From: Bacteroidales bacterium
GTDB lineage: Bacteria > Bacteroidota > Bacteroidia > Bacteroidales > UBA932
Assembly: GCA_017534745.1 (NCBI GenBank)
Contig: JAFXVX010000014.1
Location: 1-64,000, forward strand
Reading direction: 5' to 3'
Length of the DNA: 64,000 nucleotides
Below the pieces are notes generated by a model. That model was given only the letters and a program-made list of their open reading frames with translations. It was not told the DNA's origin and made no database searches. The stretch's first letter is position 1, and each line of letters begins with the position of its first letter. Of this stretch, positions 43,277 to 52,352 are shown in pieces. Position numbers and translations under genes: made by a program.

Positions 43277-44233
43277 ATGAAAAAAACTTTGATTGCCCTT
43301 GTGGCTGTGGCTGCAACGATTTGTTTGTCAAATATTTATCCTGCGCAGGCGCAGAACCTTTCCGGGACGTATCTCTACGCCCAGAGGGACACCTGCGACC
43401 TCTTCTTCGATGTCTATGAGCCGACCGAAGGGAGCGAGCTGACCTTCCAGGACATGAAAAAGCCGACCCTCCTGTTTGTCTATGGCGGCGGCTTCGTGGG
43501 AGGTTTCCGTTCCAACGAGAGGTATTTCCCCTGGTTCAAGATACTCAATGACAACGGCTACAAGGTTATCACCATCGACTACCGCCTCGGCCTCAAAGGC
43601 GTACCGATGAATTTCTCCCTGATCGGGAAGATAAAGACCGCAAAGAACACGGTTAAGGCCGTGGAGATGGGCGCTGAAGACCTTTTCTCCGCAGTCAATT
43701 ACATCATCGAAAATGCCGAGGCCCTCGAGGTCGATCCCGAGAACATAGTCCTTGTAGGCAACTCCTCCGGCGCCATCATCTCGCTCGGCGCGGAGAAGTT
43801 TATTTGCAACGGCGAGAAGATTGCCTCCGTCCTTCCTGAAGGCTACAACTTCAAGGGCCTGATTTCCTTCGCCGGCGCCATCGTCGATGACGACGGCTCG
43901 CCCAAATACAAGAATGCCCCCTGCCCGACCCTCCTTATGCACGGAACTGCCGACTCGACCGTACAGTACAACAAGACCGCTGTCTTCAAACTCGGAATGT
44001 GGGGCTCCAACGTGCTCGACGACGTGTTCGAGAAGAACGGCTACAACTACAGCATCTACCGCTTCAAGGACCACGCCCACGACATCGCCGACAACTACGT
44101 CGCCCTCTGGCCCTTCCAGAAGTACTTCCTCGAGAATAACATCATGAAGGGACAGCGCTGCATCATCGACGCCTCCATAGACGACCCCAACATCCCTTCC
44201 TGGGAGGCCGCCACTCTCGACTCACTCTATTGA
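43277..44233 (+). CDS. Secreted alpha/beta hydrolase (carboxylesterase-like)
   Basis: 318 residues, signal peptide MKKTLIALVAVAATICLSNI. Oxyanion motif FVYGGGFVGGFRS (Tyr replaces the usual His of HGGG), nucleophile elbow VGNSSGAIIS (about 159), Asp near MHGTADSTV and catalytic His in FKDHAHDIA. This fits the BD-FAE/hormone-sensitive-lipase-like esterases. The substrate is unknown. Its stop overlaps the CapA-like gene (TGATG). Confidence 0.85.
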   Translation: MKKTLIALVAVAATICLSNIYPAQAQNLSGTYLYAQRDTCDLFFDVYEPTEGSELTFQDMKKPTLLFVYGGGFVGGFRSNERYFPWFKILNDNGYKVITIDYRLGLKGVPMNFSLIGKIKTAKNTVKAVEMGAEDLFSAVNYIIENAEALEVDPENIVLVGNSSGAIISLGAEKFICNGEKIASVLPEGYNFKGLISFAGAIVDDDGSPKYKNAPCPTLLMHGTADSTVQYNKTAVFKLGMWGSNVLDDVFEKNGYNYSIYRFKDHAHDIADNYVALWPFQKYFLENNIMKGQRCIIDASIDDPNIPSWEAATLDSLY

Positions 44234-45447
44234 TGCGAGAGTATCTCCATATAATATTACTGACCCTCCTCCTGGCTTCCCTCCCTGCCGCCGCTCAGCG
44301 GCTGCCGGGGCGCAACGACCATTTCCCGGGGCCCGAGGTCGTGCGCCGGCCGCTCGGAGACATCGACTTCGAGATGCTCCGCCGGCCCGACACGGTGACC
44401 GTGTTCATCCTCGGCGACCTCATGTGCCACGGGAAGCAGATGAAAAGCGCCCACGCGATATATGCGAAGACCCATCGCGGAGCCTCGCCCGAGAATCCCT
44501 ATCATTACGATTTCACGGGCTTTTTCCGCAGGCTGGGCGACAGGATCAGGGGAGCGGATGTCGCCGTTGGCAATATGGAGTTTCCTTTCGGAGGGCTGCC
44601 GTATTCCGGCTATCCGGTGTTCTCGACGCCGGACGGTTACGCGCAGTACGCTGCCTCCGAGGGTTTTGATGTACTTTTGCTTGCAAACAACCACGTTCTC
44701 GACAGGGGGACTGCCGGATTGCGCCGGACCCTCGAGGTTTACGACAAGATGGAGGCATCGTCCACCGCCCGTTTCACGGGTGCGGCGCGAAGCCCTGCGG
44801 AGGAGGCTGAGCGCTATCCTCTCATCGTTGACGTGAAGGGAATCCGCCTTGCGTTCATCAATTTCACCTACGGGACCAACTCCGGTGGCTCCGAAGCCTG
44901 GCCGAGGGTGTCGAAGATACGCCGTAACGAGATAGCCGCCGCCATCGAAAGGGCCCGAGAAAAGGAAGCGGACATTATAATTGCCATCCCTCACTGGGGA
45001 GAGGAGTACCAGGCGAGGCACAACTCCTCCCAGGAGGAGCTCGCCCGCTGGCTCGCGGCCTCCGGGGTGGATGTCATTGTCGGCAGCCATCCCCATGTGG
45101 TGCAGGATATAGACATCCTCGAGGCGGAATTCGAGGACGGGACGCCGAAGGAAGTCCCCGTCGTCTATTCGCTTGGCAACGCGGTCTCGAACCAGAATGA
45201 TCTTCCCGCCCGACTTGAGGGATGCGTCACGCTGAAGATAGTCTCCTATCGCGGCGGGGCACGGGTGCTTTCCGACCCGGGGCTGGAGTTCCTCTGGTGT
45301 ACAAAGCCCGGCATGGTGGACGAAGGCTATTCGGTCCTGCCGGTTGAGGAGTACATCGGCCGCCAGGATGTCTGGACGGTAAAGGATGATTACACTAAGA
45401 TGGTTTCCACTTACGATTATGTAAGAAAAAGGATAGGTCTGAAATGA
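44233..45447 (+). CDS. CapA-family metallophosphatase
   Basis: 404 residues with signal peptide MREYLHIILLTLLLASLPAAA. The PGA_cap/CapA fold shows GDLMCHG (about 62), LLANNHVLDRG (about 150), IPHWGEEYQ and GSHPHVVQD (about 280), which are metal-binding segments of the calcineurin-like superfamily. In bacilli CapA takes part in poly-gamma-glutamate export; in Bacteroidota such proteins are usually of unknown role, so I call only the fold. Coupled to the esterase before it and to phoH after it. Confidence 0.88.
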   Translation: MREYLHIILLTLLLASLPAAAQRLPGRNDHFPGPEVVRRPLGDIDFEMLRRPDTVTVFILGDLMCHGKQMKSAHAIYAKTHRGASPENPYHYDFTGFFRRLGDRIRGADVAVGNMEFPFGGLPYSGYPVFSTPDGYAQYAASEGFDVLLLANNHVLDRGTAGLRRTLEVYDKMEASSTARFTGAARSPAEEAERYPLIVDVKGIRLAFINFTYGTNSGGSEAWPRVSKIRRNEIAAAIERAREKEADIIIAIPHWGEEYQARHNSSQEELARWLAASGVDVIVGSHPHVVQDIDILEAEFEDGTPKEVPVVYSLGNAVSNQNDLPARLEGCVTLKIVSYRGGARVLSDPGLEFLWCTKPGMVDEGYSVLPVEEYIGRQDVWTVKDDYTKMVSTYDYVRKRIGLK

Positions 45448-46370
45448 AGAAAACCCTGAAACTTGAGGCCGTGGATCCGGTGAAGGTCTATGGCGCCGGC
45501 AATAAGATTCTGGATGAATTCCGTTCGTATTTCCCTTCCCTCAAGATAGTTGCGAGAGGAGATGAACTGTTTCTCGACGGGCCGGAGGAGGATATTGAGA
45601 GGTTTTCCTCCAAGTTCGACGAACTCCTCTCCAGGGCCCGTCGCAAGATGAACCTGACTCCCTACGATGTCGAGGAGCTTTTTGCCGCTGACGGCGAAGG
45701 GGAAATCCCTGACGGTGAATCCATTATAGTATATACCCGCGACGGGAAGCCCATACGCGCCAGAAACCGTAACCAGCAGGAGATGGTGAAGGCATACTTC
45801 CGCGACGACCTCATCTTCGCCCTCGGCCCCGCCGGCACTGGAAAAACATACATCGCCATTGCCCTCGCGGTGCGCGCCCTCAAGAACCGCGAGATAAAGC
45901 GGATCATCCTCACCCGTCCTGCCGTCGAGGCGGGGGAGAGGCTAGGATTCCTCCCGGGCGACCTGCGGGAAAAACTGGATCCGTATCTCCAGCCTCTCTA
46001 CGACGCGCTTGAGGATATGATACCCCTTAAGAAATTACGTGAATACCTCGATGAGGGCACAATCCAGATAGCGCCTCTTGCCTATATGAGGGGCCGCACC
46101 CTCGACCGCGCCTGCGTCATCCTGGACGAGGCGCAGAACACGATGCTCCCGCAACTGAAAATGTTCCTCACGAGGATGGGCTGCAACGCCAAATTCATAG
46201 TAACCGGTGATGAAAGTCAGGTTGACCTGCCGGTAAAGGATGATTCCGGCCTCACCAAAGGCATCAGCCTCCTCGAAGGCATCAAGGGCATCTCCATCAT
46301 CCGCTTCACCTCCGCCGACATCGTCCGCCACCCCCTCGTCACCCGCATCGTCCGCGCCTTCGACAAATAA
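45444..46370 (+). CDS. phoH: PhoH family protein
   Basis: 308 residues. N-terminal KH-like segment (about 10-75) then the PhoH ATPase: GPAGTGKTYIAIALAVRAL (Walker A, about 130), LTRPAVEAGERLGFLPGD, Walker B ILDEAQN and the sensor VTGDESQVDLP. Cytoplasmic; family roles in RNA metabolism or phosphate stress are proposed but unproven. ATGA overlap with the CapA-like gene. A strong terminator follows. Confidence 0.92.
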   Translation: MKKTLKLEAVDPVKVYGAGNKILDEFRSYFPSLKIVARGDELFLDGPEEDIERFSSKFDELLSRARRKMNLTPYDVEELFAADGEGEIPDGESIIVYTRDGKPIRARNRNQQEMVKAYFRDDLIFALGPAGTGKTYIAIALAVRALKNREIKRIILTRPAVEAGERLGFLPGDLREKLDPYLQPLYDALEDMIPLKKLREYLDEGTIQIAPLAYMRGRTLDRACVILDEAQNTMLPQLKMFLTRMGCNAKFIVTGDESQVDLPVKDDSGLTKGISLLEGIKGISIIRFTSADIVRHPLVTRIVRAFDK

Positions 46371-46407
46371 AAATCGCCGCTGAGCGGGGGCGCAGGGGCG
46401 ATTTTTT
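46369..46407. terminator. Terminator after phoH
   Basis: AAAAATCGCC at 46369-46378 pairs with GGCGATTTTT at 46397-46406 plus T. Confidence 0.75.
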
Positions 46408-46435
46408 GGAATAAGAGGGTGTGGATTTCAGTCTG

Positions 46436-46999
46436 CTATTTCGGGGGAGCGACGTACCTCTCGAAGCCTTTGTAGTGGCCGGCGATGGTGATGTTGTTGG
46501 CCTCGAAGGGAGTGCTGAAGTTGCAGTTCCTGAGCTCGAAGTCGAGCACGATGTCGTCGCCTTCCCCATCAATCTGCATATAGCTGCCCTCGCCGAGAGA
46601 AGTAGGGAGAGTGCTCTTTGGATTGCCATTGGCTAATTCGCGCCTCGAACTCCAATCCATGGCGTTATAGACCAAAACGGAGTAATAGACTGTTTCGACG
46701 GTTTCCGTGACAGCTTTCGAAGCGAGCGGGTCGGGCTGGAGAAGGTCGATTTTCTTGCCTTTGTTGCCCTTGGCGAGCTCGAATTCAAAGGTGATCCCGT
46801 CCTCAAGTTGGATGATCAGATAGTATTCATCAGGATCGTCGCCCAGGTATTCGGCAGAGACGACTGTCTTCTGCTGGCCGCCGAATGAGAGGAAATTTGT
46901 CGAAGGGGTCTTGTCGCCTCCCTTGTTGTCCTTCTTGCAGGACACGAAGGCGGGCACGCACAGCAGTGCGATAGCTGCGATAGCGAAGAATTTTTTCAT
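46436..46999 (-). CDS. Small lipoprotein
   Basis: 187 residues from the internal ATG at 46997-46999, just downstream of promoter 47024-47031. Signal MKKFFAIAAIALLCVPAFVSC then KKDNKGGDK, an acidic/basic surface-export-like tail. The rest is short beta strands ending ERYVAPPK. General resemblance to the lipoprotein at 27191-27673, but no named family. Unknown function. Confidence 0.7.
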   Translation of the reverse strand: MKKFFAIAAIALLCVPAFVSCKKDNKGGDKTPSTNFLSFGGQQKTVVSAEYLGDDPDEYYLIIQLEDGITFEFELAKGNKGKKIDLLQPDPLASKAVTETVETVYYSVLVYNAMDWSSRRELANGNPKSTLPTSLGEGSYMQIDGEGDDIVLDFELRNCNFSTPFEANNITIAGHYKGFERYVAPPK

Positions 47000-47022
47000 A
47001 AGAGATGATTTAAACGTTTGTG

Positions 47023-48414
47023 TCAAAGGTAAGAATAAAATTTCAGCCCGTCAAGGCGATTCCACTCGCCGCGGGTGAAGTCCGGCATGACGACCGGCAT
47101 GGAGCCGTGGGCGATAGACACCTCAGTGAGCTCTACGAGCGAGCTCCACTCCGCCGCGTCATAGACGTCTTCATCGAGCGGCAGGCCGTTGTGGAGGCAG
47201 TAGATCAGGCGGTAGTCCATGATGAAATCCATACCGCCGTGGCCGCCGACCTTGCGGGCTAGCTCTTCTATCTCCTTGGCGATTGGGTGTTTGAATACGG
47301 CGAGGAGGGAATCCCTCTTCTCGTCGCTCATGTACTTCTCGGCGTCGAGGTCGTCCGAGGAGAGGATTTCCACCGCGTCGCTCCCGAGGGCGAGGCCCGG
47401 GGAGGGATATTTGTTGGCGTAGCCCTTGGTCCCGACAATCTGGTACATCCTGTTGTAGGGGCGCGGGGTCACGACGTCGTGTTCAACGAGGATGGTCTTG
47501 CCGTTGTGGGTGCGGATCATGGTCGATGTCAGGTCGCCGTTTTCATACTTCACGGCGCCTTCGCCGTAGCGGGCGTCGGCCTTGGCCTGGCCCGCGAAGG
47601 CTCCGGTGTCCATCGACACAAGCTCCTCCATCCTGTCGCCGCGGTGGATGCCCAGCACCTGGCAGACGGGGCCGATGCCGTGGGTCGGGTACACGTCACC
47701 GTGGTGATCTTTATTATATGTCATTCGCCAGTCGCCCTGGTAGTTGTCCCACCAGGGGTCGAGGTTGTGGCAGTAGGAGCCTTCCACGTGGACAACGTCC
47801 CCGAAGAGTCCCTGCTGGGACATGTTGAGGCAGGTGAGCTCGAAGAAGTCGTAGCAGCAGTTCTCCAGCATCATGCAGTGCTTCCTGGTCCTCTCGGAGG
47901 TGTTCACGAGCGCCCAGCACTCTTCGATGCTGGTCGCGGCCGGTACCTCGACAGCGACGTGCTTCCCGTGCTCCATCGCATAGACGGCCATCTTAGTGTG
48001 TAGCTGCCACGGCACGGCGAGATAGACAAGGTCGATGTCCTCCAGCTCGCAGAGCTCTTTCCAGCCTTCTTCGCCGGTGAACTCGTAGATGGCCCTCGGC
48101 GCGCCGCGCTTTACGAGGCTCTTCTGGGCCCGCTCGATCCTCTCCGGCAGCAGGTCGCAGAGCGCCCTGATCGAGGCGTGCTCGATGAAGGCCATGCGCT
48201 TGGGAACGTCCTTGCCGCGGTCGCCTAGGCCGATGACACCGATGCGGACGGTGTCTATCGGGTCGCAGGCGAAGCCGAGCATGCTCTGCTGCCCGGCCGG
48301 CCGCGGAGGAGTGTTGTAAACTATCCTGCCACCTTTGATTTTGTAGCCGTAATCGGCCGTGCAGGCGCAGACGCCGAGCGCGATCGCTGCCAGAAGTAAA
48401 ATTCGTTTTATCAT
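47023..48414 (-). CDS. GH109-type oxidoreductase-fold glycosidase, lipoprotein
   Basis: 463 residues. Lipoprotein signal MIKRILLLAAIALGVCAC. Rossmann domain with VIGLGDRGKDVPKRM near residue 60 and the GH109 marker run LVNTSERTRKHCMMLENCC (about 165-185). Gfo/Idh/MocA fold proteins with this signature are NAD-dependent alpha-N-acetylgalactosaminidases (CAZy GH109). Located outside the cytoplasm. Its start overlaps the nagX stop (ATGA) and the promoter of the next lipoprotein gene lies within its last bases. Confidence 0.85.
   Translation of the reverse strand: MIKRILLLAAIALGVCACTADYGYKIKGGRIVYNTPPRPAGQQSMLGFACDPIDTVRIGVIGLGDRGKDVPKRMAFIEHASIRALCDLLPERIERAQKSLVKRGAPRAIYEFTGEEGWKELCELEDIDLVYLAVPWQLHTKMAVYAMEHGKHVAVEVPAATSIEECWALVNTSERTRKHCMMLENCCYDFFELTCLNMSQQGLFGDVVHVEGSYCHNLDPWWDNYQGDWRMTYNKDHHGDVYPTHGIGPVCQVLGIHRGDRMEELVSMDTGAFAGQAKADARYGEGAVKYENGDLTSTMIRTHNGKTILVEHDVVTPRPYNRMYQIVGTKGYANKYPSPGLALGSDAVEILSSDDLDAEKYMSDEKRDSLLAVFKHPIAKEIEELARKVGGHGGMDFIMDYRLIYCLHNGLPLDEDVYDAAEWSSLVELTEVSIAHGSMPVVMPDFTRGEWNRLDGLKFYSYL
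47024..47031 (-). promoter_or_regulatory. Promoter of the 46436 lipoprotein gene
   Basis: TACCTTTG on the minus strand, inside the last codons of the GH109-type gene. Confidence 0.6.
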
Positions 48415-49517
48415 ACTTTGAGAAATACTTTGTTCTTGTACATGACGGCAAGGATGCCGAAAAGGATCGCTACGTCGGCAAAGGCGATTATCACCGGGTA
48501 GCAGGTGAGACCACCGAAGCCGTGGAGGAGGGATTCCGACACGGATGTGAAGCGGATCACTTCGCCGACGCAGTAGGCCGTGATGGCGTTCATGCCGTAG
48601 ATTTTAAGCCAGTCGGCACCCTTGTGCCAGCCGCGTACATCTACTATATAATATGTAAATGCCGCCAGCAGGAAGCAGATACCGCCGGAGAACAGCGTCA
48701 TGCTGCTGCTCCATATCTTTTTGATAATCGGGAATACAGGCGATATCGCAAGGCCTGCGGCGACAAGGGCGACTCCGCTCACCGCAACCCAAAGCGCCCG
48801 CCGCGCCGGCGAAAACTTCTCTCCCTTCAGCAGCTGGCCGGCGAAGCAGCCGAGCAGCACCGTTACCGCGAAGTTGAGGCTGGAGAGGATCCAGGTGTAC
48901 TGGTAGCTCTTGCCGAAGCGCCAGGTGCCGTCGAGGGCCCAGCGGACTCCGTCGCGGTGCGACCCGAGCACGGCTTTATCAACCACCATCGCAATATTAT
49001 CCTGCGGGTCGAGGTTCATCCCCGTGCAGGCGAAGGCAATCCAGTAGGCGGCGAAAAGGATGACTCCGGCAACTATCTGCCACCGTGGTTTGAGATAGAC
49101 AAAGAGCAGGGCCGTGACCACATAGCCGACGGCTATGGCCTGTAGCGTGTTGGCGTACGGGTGGAAATCTTTCCAGCTGAACTCCAGCAGGTTACCCTGG
49201 ACAATCCATCCAAGGAGAAACAGCAGGCAGAAGCGCCGAAGCAGTTTAAGGTGAAATCTCCAGCCGGGCCTCTCCAGCCCGTCCCTGTACTTTGCCATCG
49301 AAAACGGAATCGTAATTCCGGACATGAACAGAAACAGCGGCATGATGATATCCCACAGGACGAACCCCTCCCAGCTGACGTGCTGGAACTGGTGGGCGAG
49401 CCAGGCGGTGCCGTCCGGGCAAAGCTTGCAGATACTCTTCACCACGGGCCCCAGTGCCAGCAGCAGGAACATGTCCGCTCCTCGAAGAATATCCAGTGAT
49501 GCAAGTCTTTTCTTCAT
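48411..49517 (-). CDS. nagX: NagX/DUF5009 membrane acyltransferase
   Basis: 368 residues from ATG 49515-49517 (start RLASLDILRGADMFLLL, the standard N-terminus for this family). About ten membrane helices. Family is heparan-alpha-glucosaminide N-acetyltransferase-like (DUF5009/DUF1624), often called NagX. The in-membrane histidine FQHV region lies near residue 50. It probably acetylates an amino sugar at the inner membrane. Coupled (ATGA) to the GH109-type gene, suggesting shared amino-sugar processing. The promoter is only 9 bases upstream. Confidence 0.85.
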   Translation of the reverse strand: MKKRLASLDILRGADMFLLLALGPVVKSICKLCPDGTAWLAHQFQHVSWEGFVLWDIIMPLFLFMSGITIPFSMAKYRDGLERPGWRFHLKLLRRFCLLFLLGWIVQGNLLEFSWKDFHPYANTLQAIAVGYVVTALLFVYLKPRWQIVAGVILFAAYWIAFACTGMNLDPQDNIAMVVDKAVLGSHRDGVRWALDGTWRFGKSYQYTWILSSLNFAVTVLLGCFAGQLLKGEKFSPARRALWVAVSGVALVAAGLAISPVFPIIKKIWSSSMTLFSGGICFLLAAFTYYIVDVRGWHKGADWLKIYGMNAITAYCVGEVIRFTSVSESLLHGFGGLTCYPVIIAFADVAILFGILAVMYKNKVFLKV

Positions 49518-49526
49518 ACCAAAGAA

Positions 49527-49553
49527 CAAATATAGTAAAAAGTAGTATATTTG
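49527..49553. promoter_or_regulatory. Closely packed divergent promoters for nagX and the DUF6377 gene
   Basis: TATATTTG on the minus strand at 49527-49534 and TATATTTG on the plus strand at 49546-49553, 11 bases apart. Start codons are 9 and 8 bases from their boxes. Confidence 0.7.
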
Positions 49554-49561
49554 ACGCTGGT

Positions 49562-51145
49562 ATGAAGAAATGCCGTCTAATACTGTTACTGGTTGCTGCA
49601 GCTGTCGCACTTCCCGGCTACGGGGAGGAAATGCCGCATACCGACAGGACAAGAGGGCTCATCAGGGAGCTTCTGACCAAGCTGGACAGCACAGATATCT
49701 ATGCTGCCAGGAAGGAGAAGTCCATAGAGGAACTCAAGGTCAGGCTTAATGAGTGTCCGCAGGATGAGAAATTTTCCCTGTGTAACGCAATTGCGGGCAA
49801 ATACTCCAACTTCATAGTGGATTCCGCCCTTGTCTATATAGCTATGGAAGAGCAGTTTGCGAGGGAGATGGGATCGAATTCGCTCGTGATTGACTCAAGA
49901 CTCCGCCGCTCGAATACTCTGTCTATGGGCGGCTTCTATGTCGAAGCCGGCGAGACGCTCGAATCGATACCGCGAAATGAGCTGGACGGGAAAAGTCTTG
50001 TCCAGTATTACAATGCCCGTGCTCTGTTCTATCACGAGCTGTATTCCGCAACGAACGAGCCGGCCGACTTCCGGGAGAAATACCGTAGCAAATACAACGT
50101 TTACAGGGATTCCCTTCTCGCCGTGGCTGACACTACGGATCACCTTTACCTCCGCAATATGGAAAAGAAAGCGGATAGGGCCGGTGATTTCGACGAAGCC
50201 AGAAGATACAATGCCATCCGTTTCTCGCGTATCAGTGATACACGTTCCGGAGCCTATGCGGCTTGTCTCTATGACCGTTTCATGACGGCGTTCTATTATG
50301 AAGGGAAACTCACGGGAGAAGCCGTGGACGACCTTCTGGAATCGGCGATTATCGAAGTCGAGATATGTAACCGGAATATTGCGTCGCTCCTGAGGGTGGA
50401 AGCGCTGCTTATCAATATCAACGAGGTAAAGGCGGCCAAGAAAGTCTCGGATTACTACTATTCTTCACTCCGCCTGTTCGGTTCGAGAAAGCGGCTCCTC
50501 GAAGGCGGAGAGCAGGCCATAAACATTATGGACAAGAACCAGCAGCTTCTTCAGGCGAGAAACAAAGAACTGCTGGTCGCGCTTGCGCTCATCTCTCTAA
50601 TGGTGGTCGCAATGGTGTTCCTGCTTGTGGTGACGATCAGCTCGCGCGGTAAGATTGCGCGGCTGAATGAGGATCTCCAGCGGTCCGGAAAAATCTCCAA
50701 GAACTATGTCGGAGTTGTCTTCCAGCTCTATTCTTCCTATATCAAGCGCCTGGACGTCTTCCGAACGAAGATTCATTCCAGCCTCAGGAAGGGGAACATT
50801 GATCAGGCGCTCGAACTTACTATGCCGTCGGGAGACATCTCGGCGGAGGAGAGGAAGGAGCTGTTCTACAACTTCGACACTGCGTTTGTCGATATCTTCC
50901 CCGATTTTATTGAGACCGTGAACGGCTGCCTGAAGCCGGAAGAAAGGATAGTCCCCAAAAAGACAGAGATCCTTTCGACCGAGCTCCGCATCCTCGCCCT
51001 CATAAAACTCGGTATAGAGGACAGTACCCAGATAGCCGAGATGCTCCACTGTTCGGTCAAGACGGTCTATAACCTCAGGTCCGTGCTGAAGTCCCGGCTG
51101 GCCGTCTCCGAGGATGAGTTCCAGAGAATAATTTCTGAGTTGTAG
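49562..51145 (+). CDS. DUF6377 membrane-anchored transcriptional regulator
   Basis: 527 residues from ATG 49562. Signal-like N-terminus, a long helical region with TPR-like repeats (about 40-310) outside the membrane, one membrane helix (about 340-362, LVALALISLMVVAMVFLLVV), then a cytoplasmic DUF6377 part ending in a LuxR/helix-turn-helix-like segment (IAEMLHCSVKTVYNLRSVLK, about 485-505). Such proteins are thought to sense outside signals and control adjacent SusC/SusD operons; here the uptake operon starts 169 bases downstream. Confidence 0.8.
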   Translation: MKKCRLILLLVAAAVALPGYGEEMPHTDRTRGLIRELLTKLDSTDIYAARKEKSIEELKVRLNECPQDEKFSLCNAIAGKYSNFIVDSALVYIAMEEQFAREMGSNSLVIDSRLRRSNTLSMGGFYVEAGETLESIPRNELDGKSLVQYYNARALFYHELYSATNEPADFREKYRSKYNVYRDSLLAVADTTDHLYLRNMEKKADRAGDFDEARRYNAIRFSRISDTRSGAYAACLYDRFMTAFYYEGKLTGEAVDDLLESAIIEVEICNRNIASLLRVEALLININEVKAAKKVSDYYYSSLRLFGSRKRLLEGGEQAINIMDKNQQLLQARNKELLVALALISLMVVAMVFLLVVTISSRGKIARLNEDLQRSGKISKNYVGVVFQLYSSYIKRLDVFRTKIHSSLRKGNIDQALELTMPSGDISAEERKELFYNFDTAFVDIFPDFIETVNGCLKPEERIVPKKTEILSTELRILALIKLGIEDSTQIAEMLHCSVKTVYNLRSVLKSRLAVSEDEFQRIISEL

Positions 51146-51314
51146 CAGCAAAAAGGGATGTCTGACATTTCCCGAAATTAGTTAATAAAAATATTTATTT
51201 GACTAATAATCAATAAATAAGCCTTTCCCAAAACATAACGTTATTTCCTATTTTATCCGGAGCTTTCAATGCTTCGGATATTTTTTCATATTTTTGTGAT
51301 ACACTATTGTATAA
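51146..51314 (+). promoter_or_regulatory. AT-rich regulatory region of the uptake operon
   Basis: Holds a hairpin TCCGGAGC...GCTTCGGA at about 51256-51279 followed by a T-run (probable DUF6377-gene terminator), then TATTTTTG at 51289-51296, the -7 box 18 bases before ATG 51315. Confidence 0.65.
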
Positions 51315-52343
51315 ATGCGCACGATGAAAAAAATACTCAAAGCCGTTGTCCTTTTGCTCGCACTGACAGCCTCCGCGGCAGTCTGTGCGGCGGGCTCGAA
51401 GGGCAAGCCCGAGGATAAGAAAGTCCTTCGCGTCCTCTACTGGAACATCCAGAACGGAATGTGGGCCGGCCAGCCGGACCATTACCAGAAGTTCGTCGAG
51501 TGGATCCAGTCCAAGGACCCCGATATCTGCCTGTTTGAAGAAGGCGCCACGATCTATTACGACGGGACCCACGACCATATGCCCAACGAAGAGCGCTACC
51601 TCCCCGCCCACTGGGGCGAGCTCTGCGCCCGCTGGGGACACCAGTATCATTTCGTGGTTCCCCGCCGCCCTTCAACATCGACTCCTTACGGCCTGACCAA
51701 CTACCCCGGCGTCATTACCTCCCGTTATCCGATTGACAGTGTCCTGATCGTAAAGGGCAGCAAGCCCGACAGCGTCGTTGTCAACTACAGTGGATGGTAC
51801 CAGGTCCACGTACCCGGTGTCGAGAGGCCGCTGAACATTGTGACTGTCCACCTCAAGCACGGCAAATACGGGCGCGGAGTCAAACCGGAAGACCGCGCGG
51901 CCAGTGCGGAAAGGTATGAGGGCGAAGCCTATCGCGTCGTGGAGCTTACCTGCATCCTCGACGGCACCGTCCGCAAGTCTCAGGACCCCGACAAGGAGCT
52001 CTGGATCATGGCGGGCGACTACAACTCCTACAGTCGCAACGACAACTACAAATACAAGTGGAACAACGCCTCCCTCGGATTCCAGGCCCAGGACTATATG
52101 ATATTCCACTCGCCGTTTTTCGACCTTTTCGACTGCTGTTATCCCAACGACTTCCTGCCGACCTGCGGCAATCTGAGGATAGACTACATGTATGTCTCCA
52201 AGCCCATGCTCAAAGCCTGCATCGACATCTACCAGAAGCCTGACAGCTACACGGAGCGCGTCCATTCGGGCGTCAGCACCTTCTACATACCTTCCGACCA
52301 CTATCCAATCATAGCGGATTTCAAGATTTCAAAAATGCAGTAA
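51315..52343 (+). CDS. Secreted endonuclease/exonuclease/phosphatase-fold enzyme
   Basis: 342 residues; signal peptide MRTMKKILKAVVLLLALTASAAVCA. EEP superfamily markers: LYWNIQNGMW (metal Asn, about 37), FEEGATIY (metal Glu), GDYNSYSRNDNY (catalytic Asp/Asn, about 235) and the C-terminal SDHYPIIADF (Asp-His pair). The family includes DNase I, sphingomyelinases and inositol phosphatases, so the substrate is a phosphodiester or phosphomonoester. Located 9 bases upstream of the next lipoprotein and first gene of a SusC/SusD operon, which suggests that it releases imported products. Confidence 0.87.
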   Translation: MRTMKKILKAVVLLLALTASAAVCAAGSKGKPEDKKVLRVLYWNIQNGMWAGQPDHYQKFVEWIQSKDPDICLFEEGATIYYDGTHDHMPNEERYLPAHWGELCARWGHQYHFVVPRRPSTSTPYGLTNYPGVITSRYPIDSVLIVKGSKPDSVVVNYSGWYQVHVPGVERPLNIVTVHLKHGKYGRGVKPEDRAASAERYEGEAYRVVELTCILDGTVRKSQDPDKELWIMAGDYNSYSRNDNYKYKWNNASLGFQAQDYMIFHSPFFDLFDCCYPNDFLPTCGNLRIDYMYVSKPMLKACIDIYQKPDSYTERVHSGVSTFYIPSDHYPIIADFKISKMQ

Positions 52344-52352
52344 GCAAGCAAT

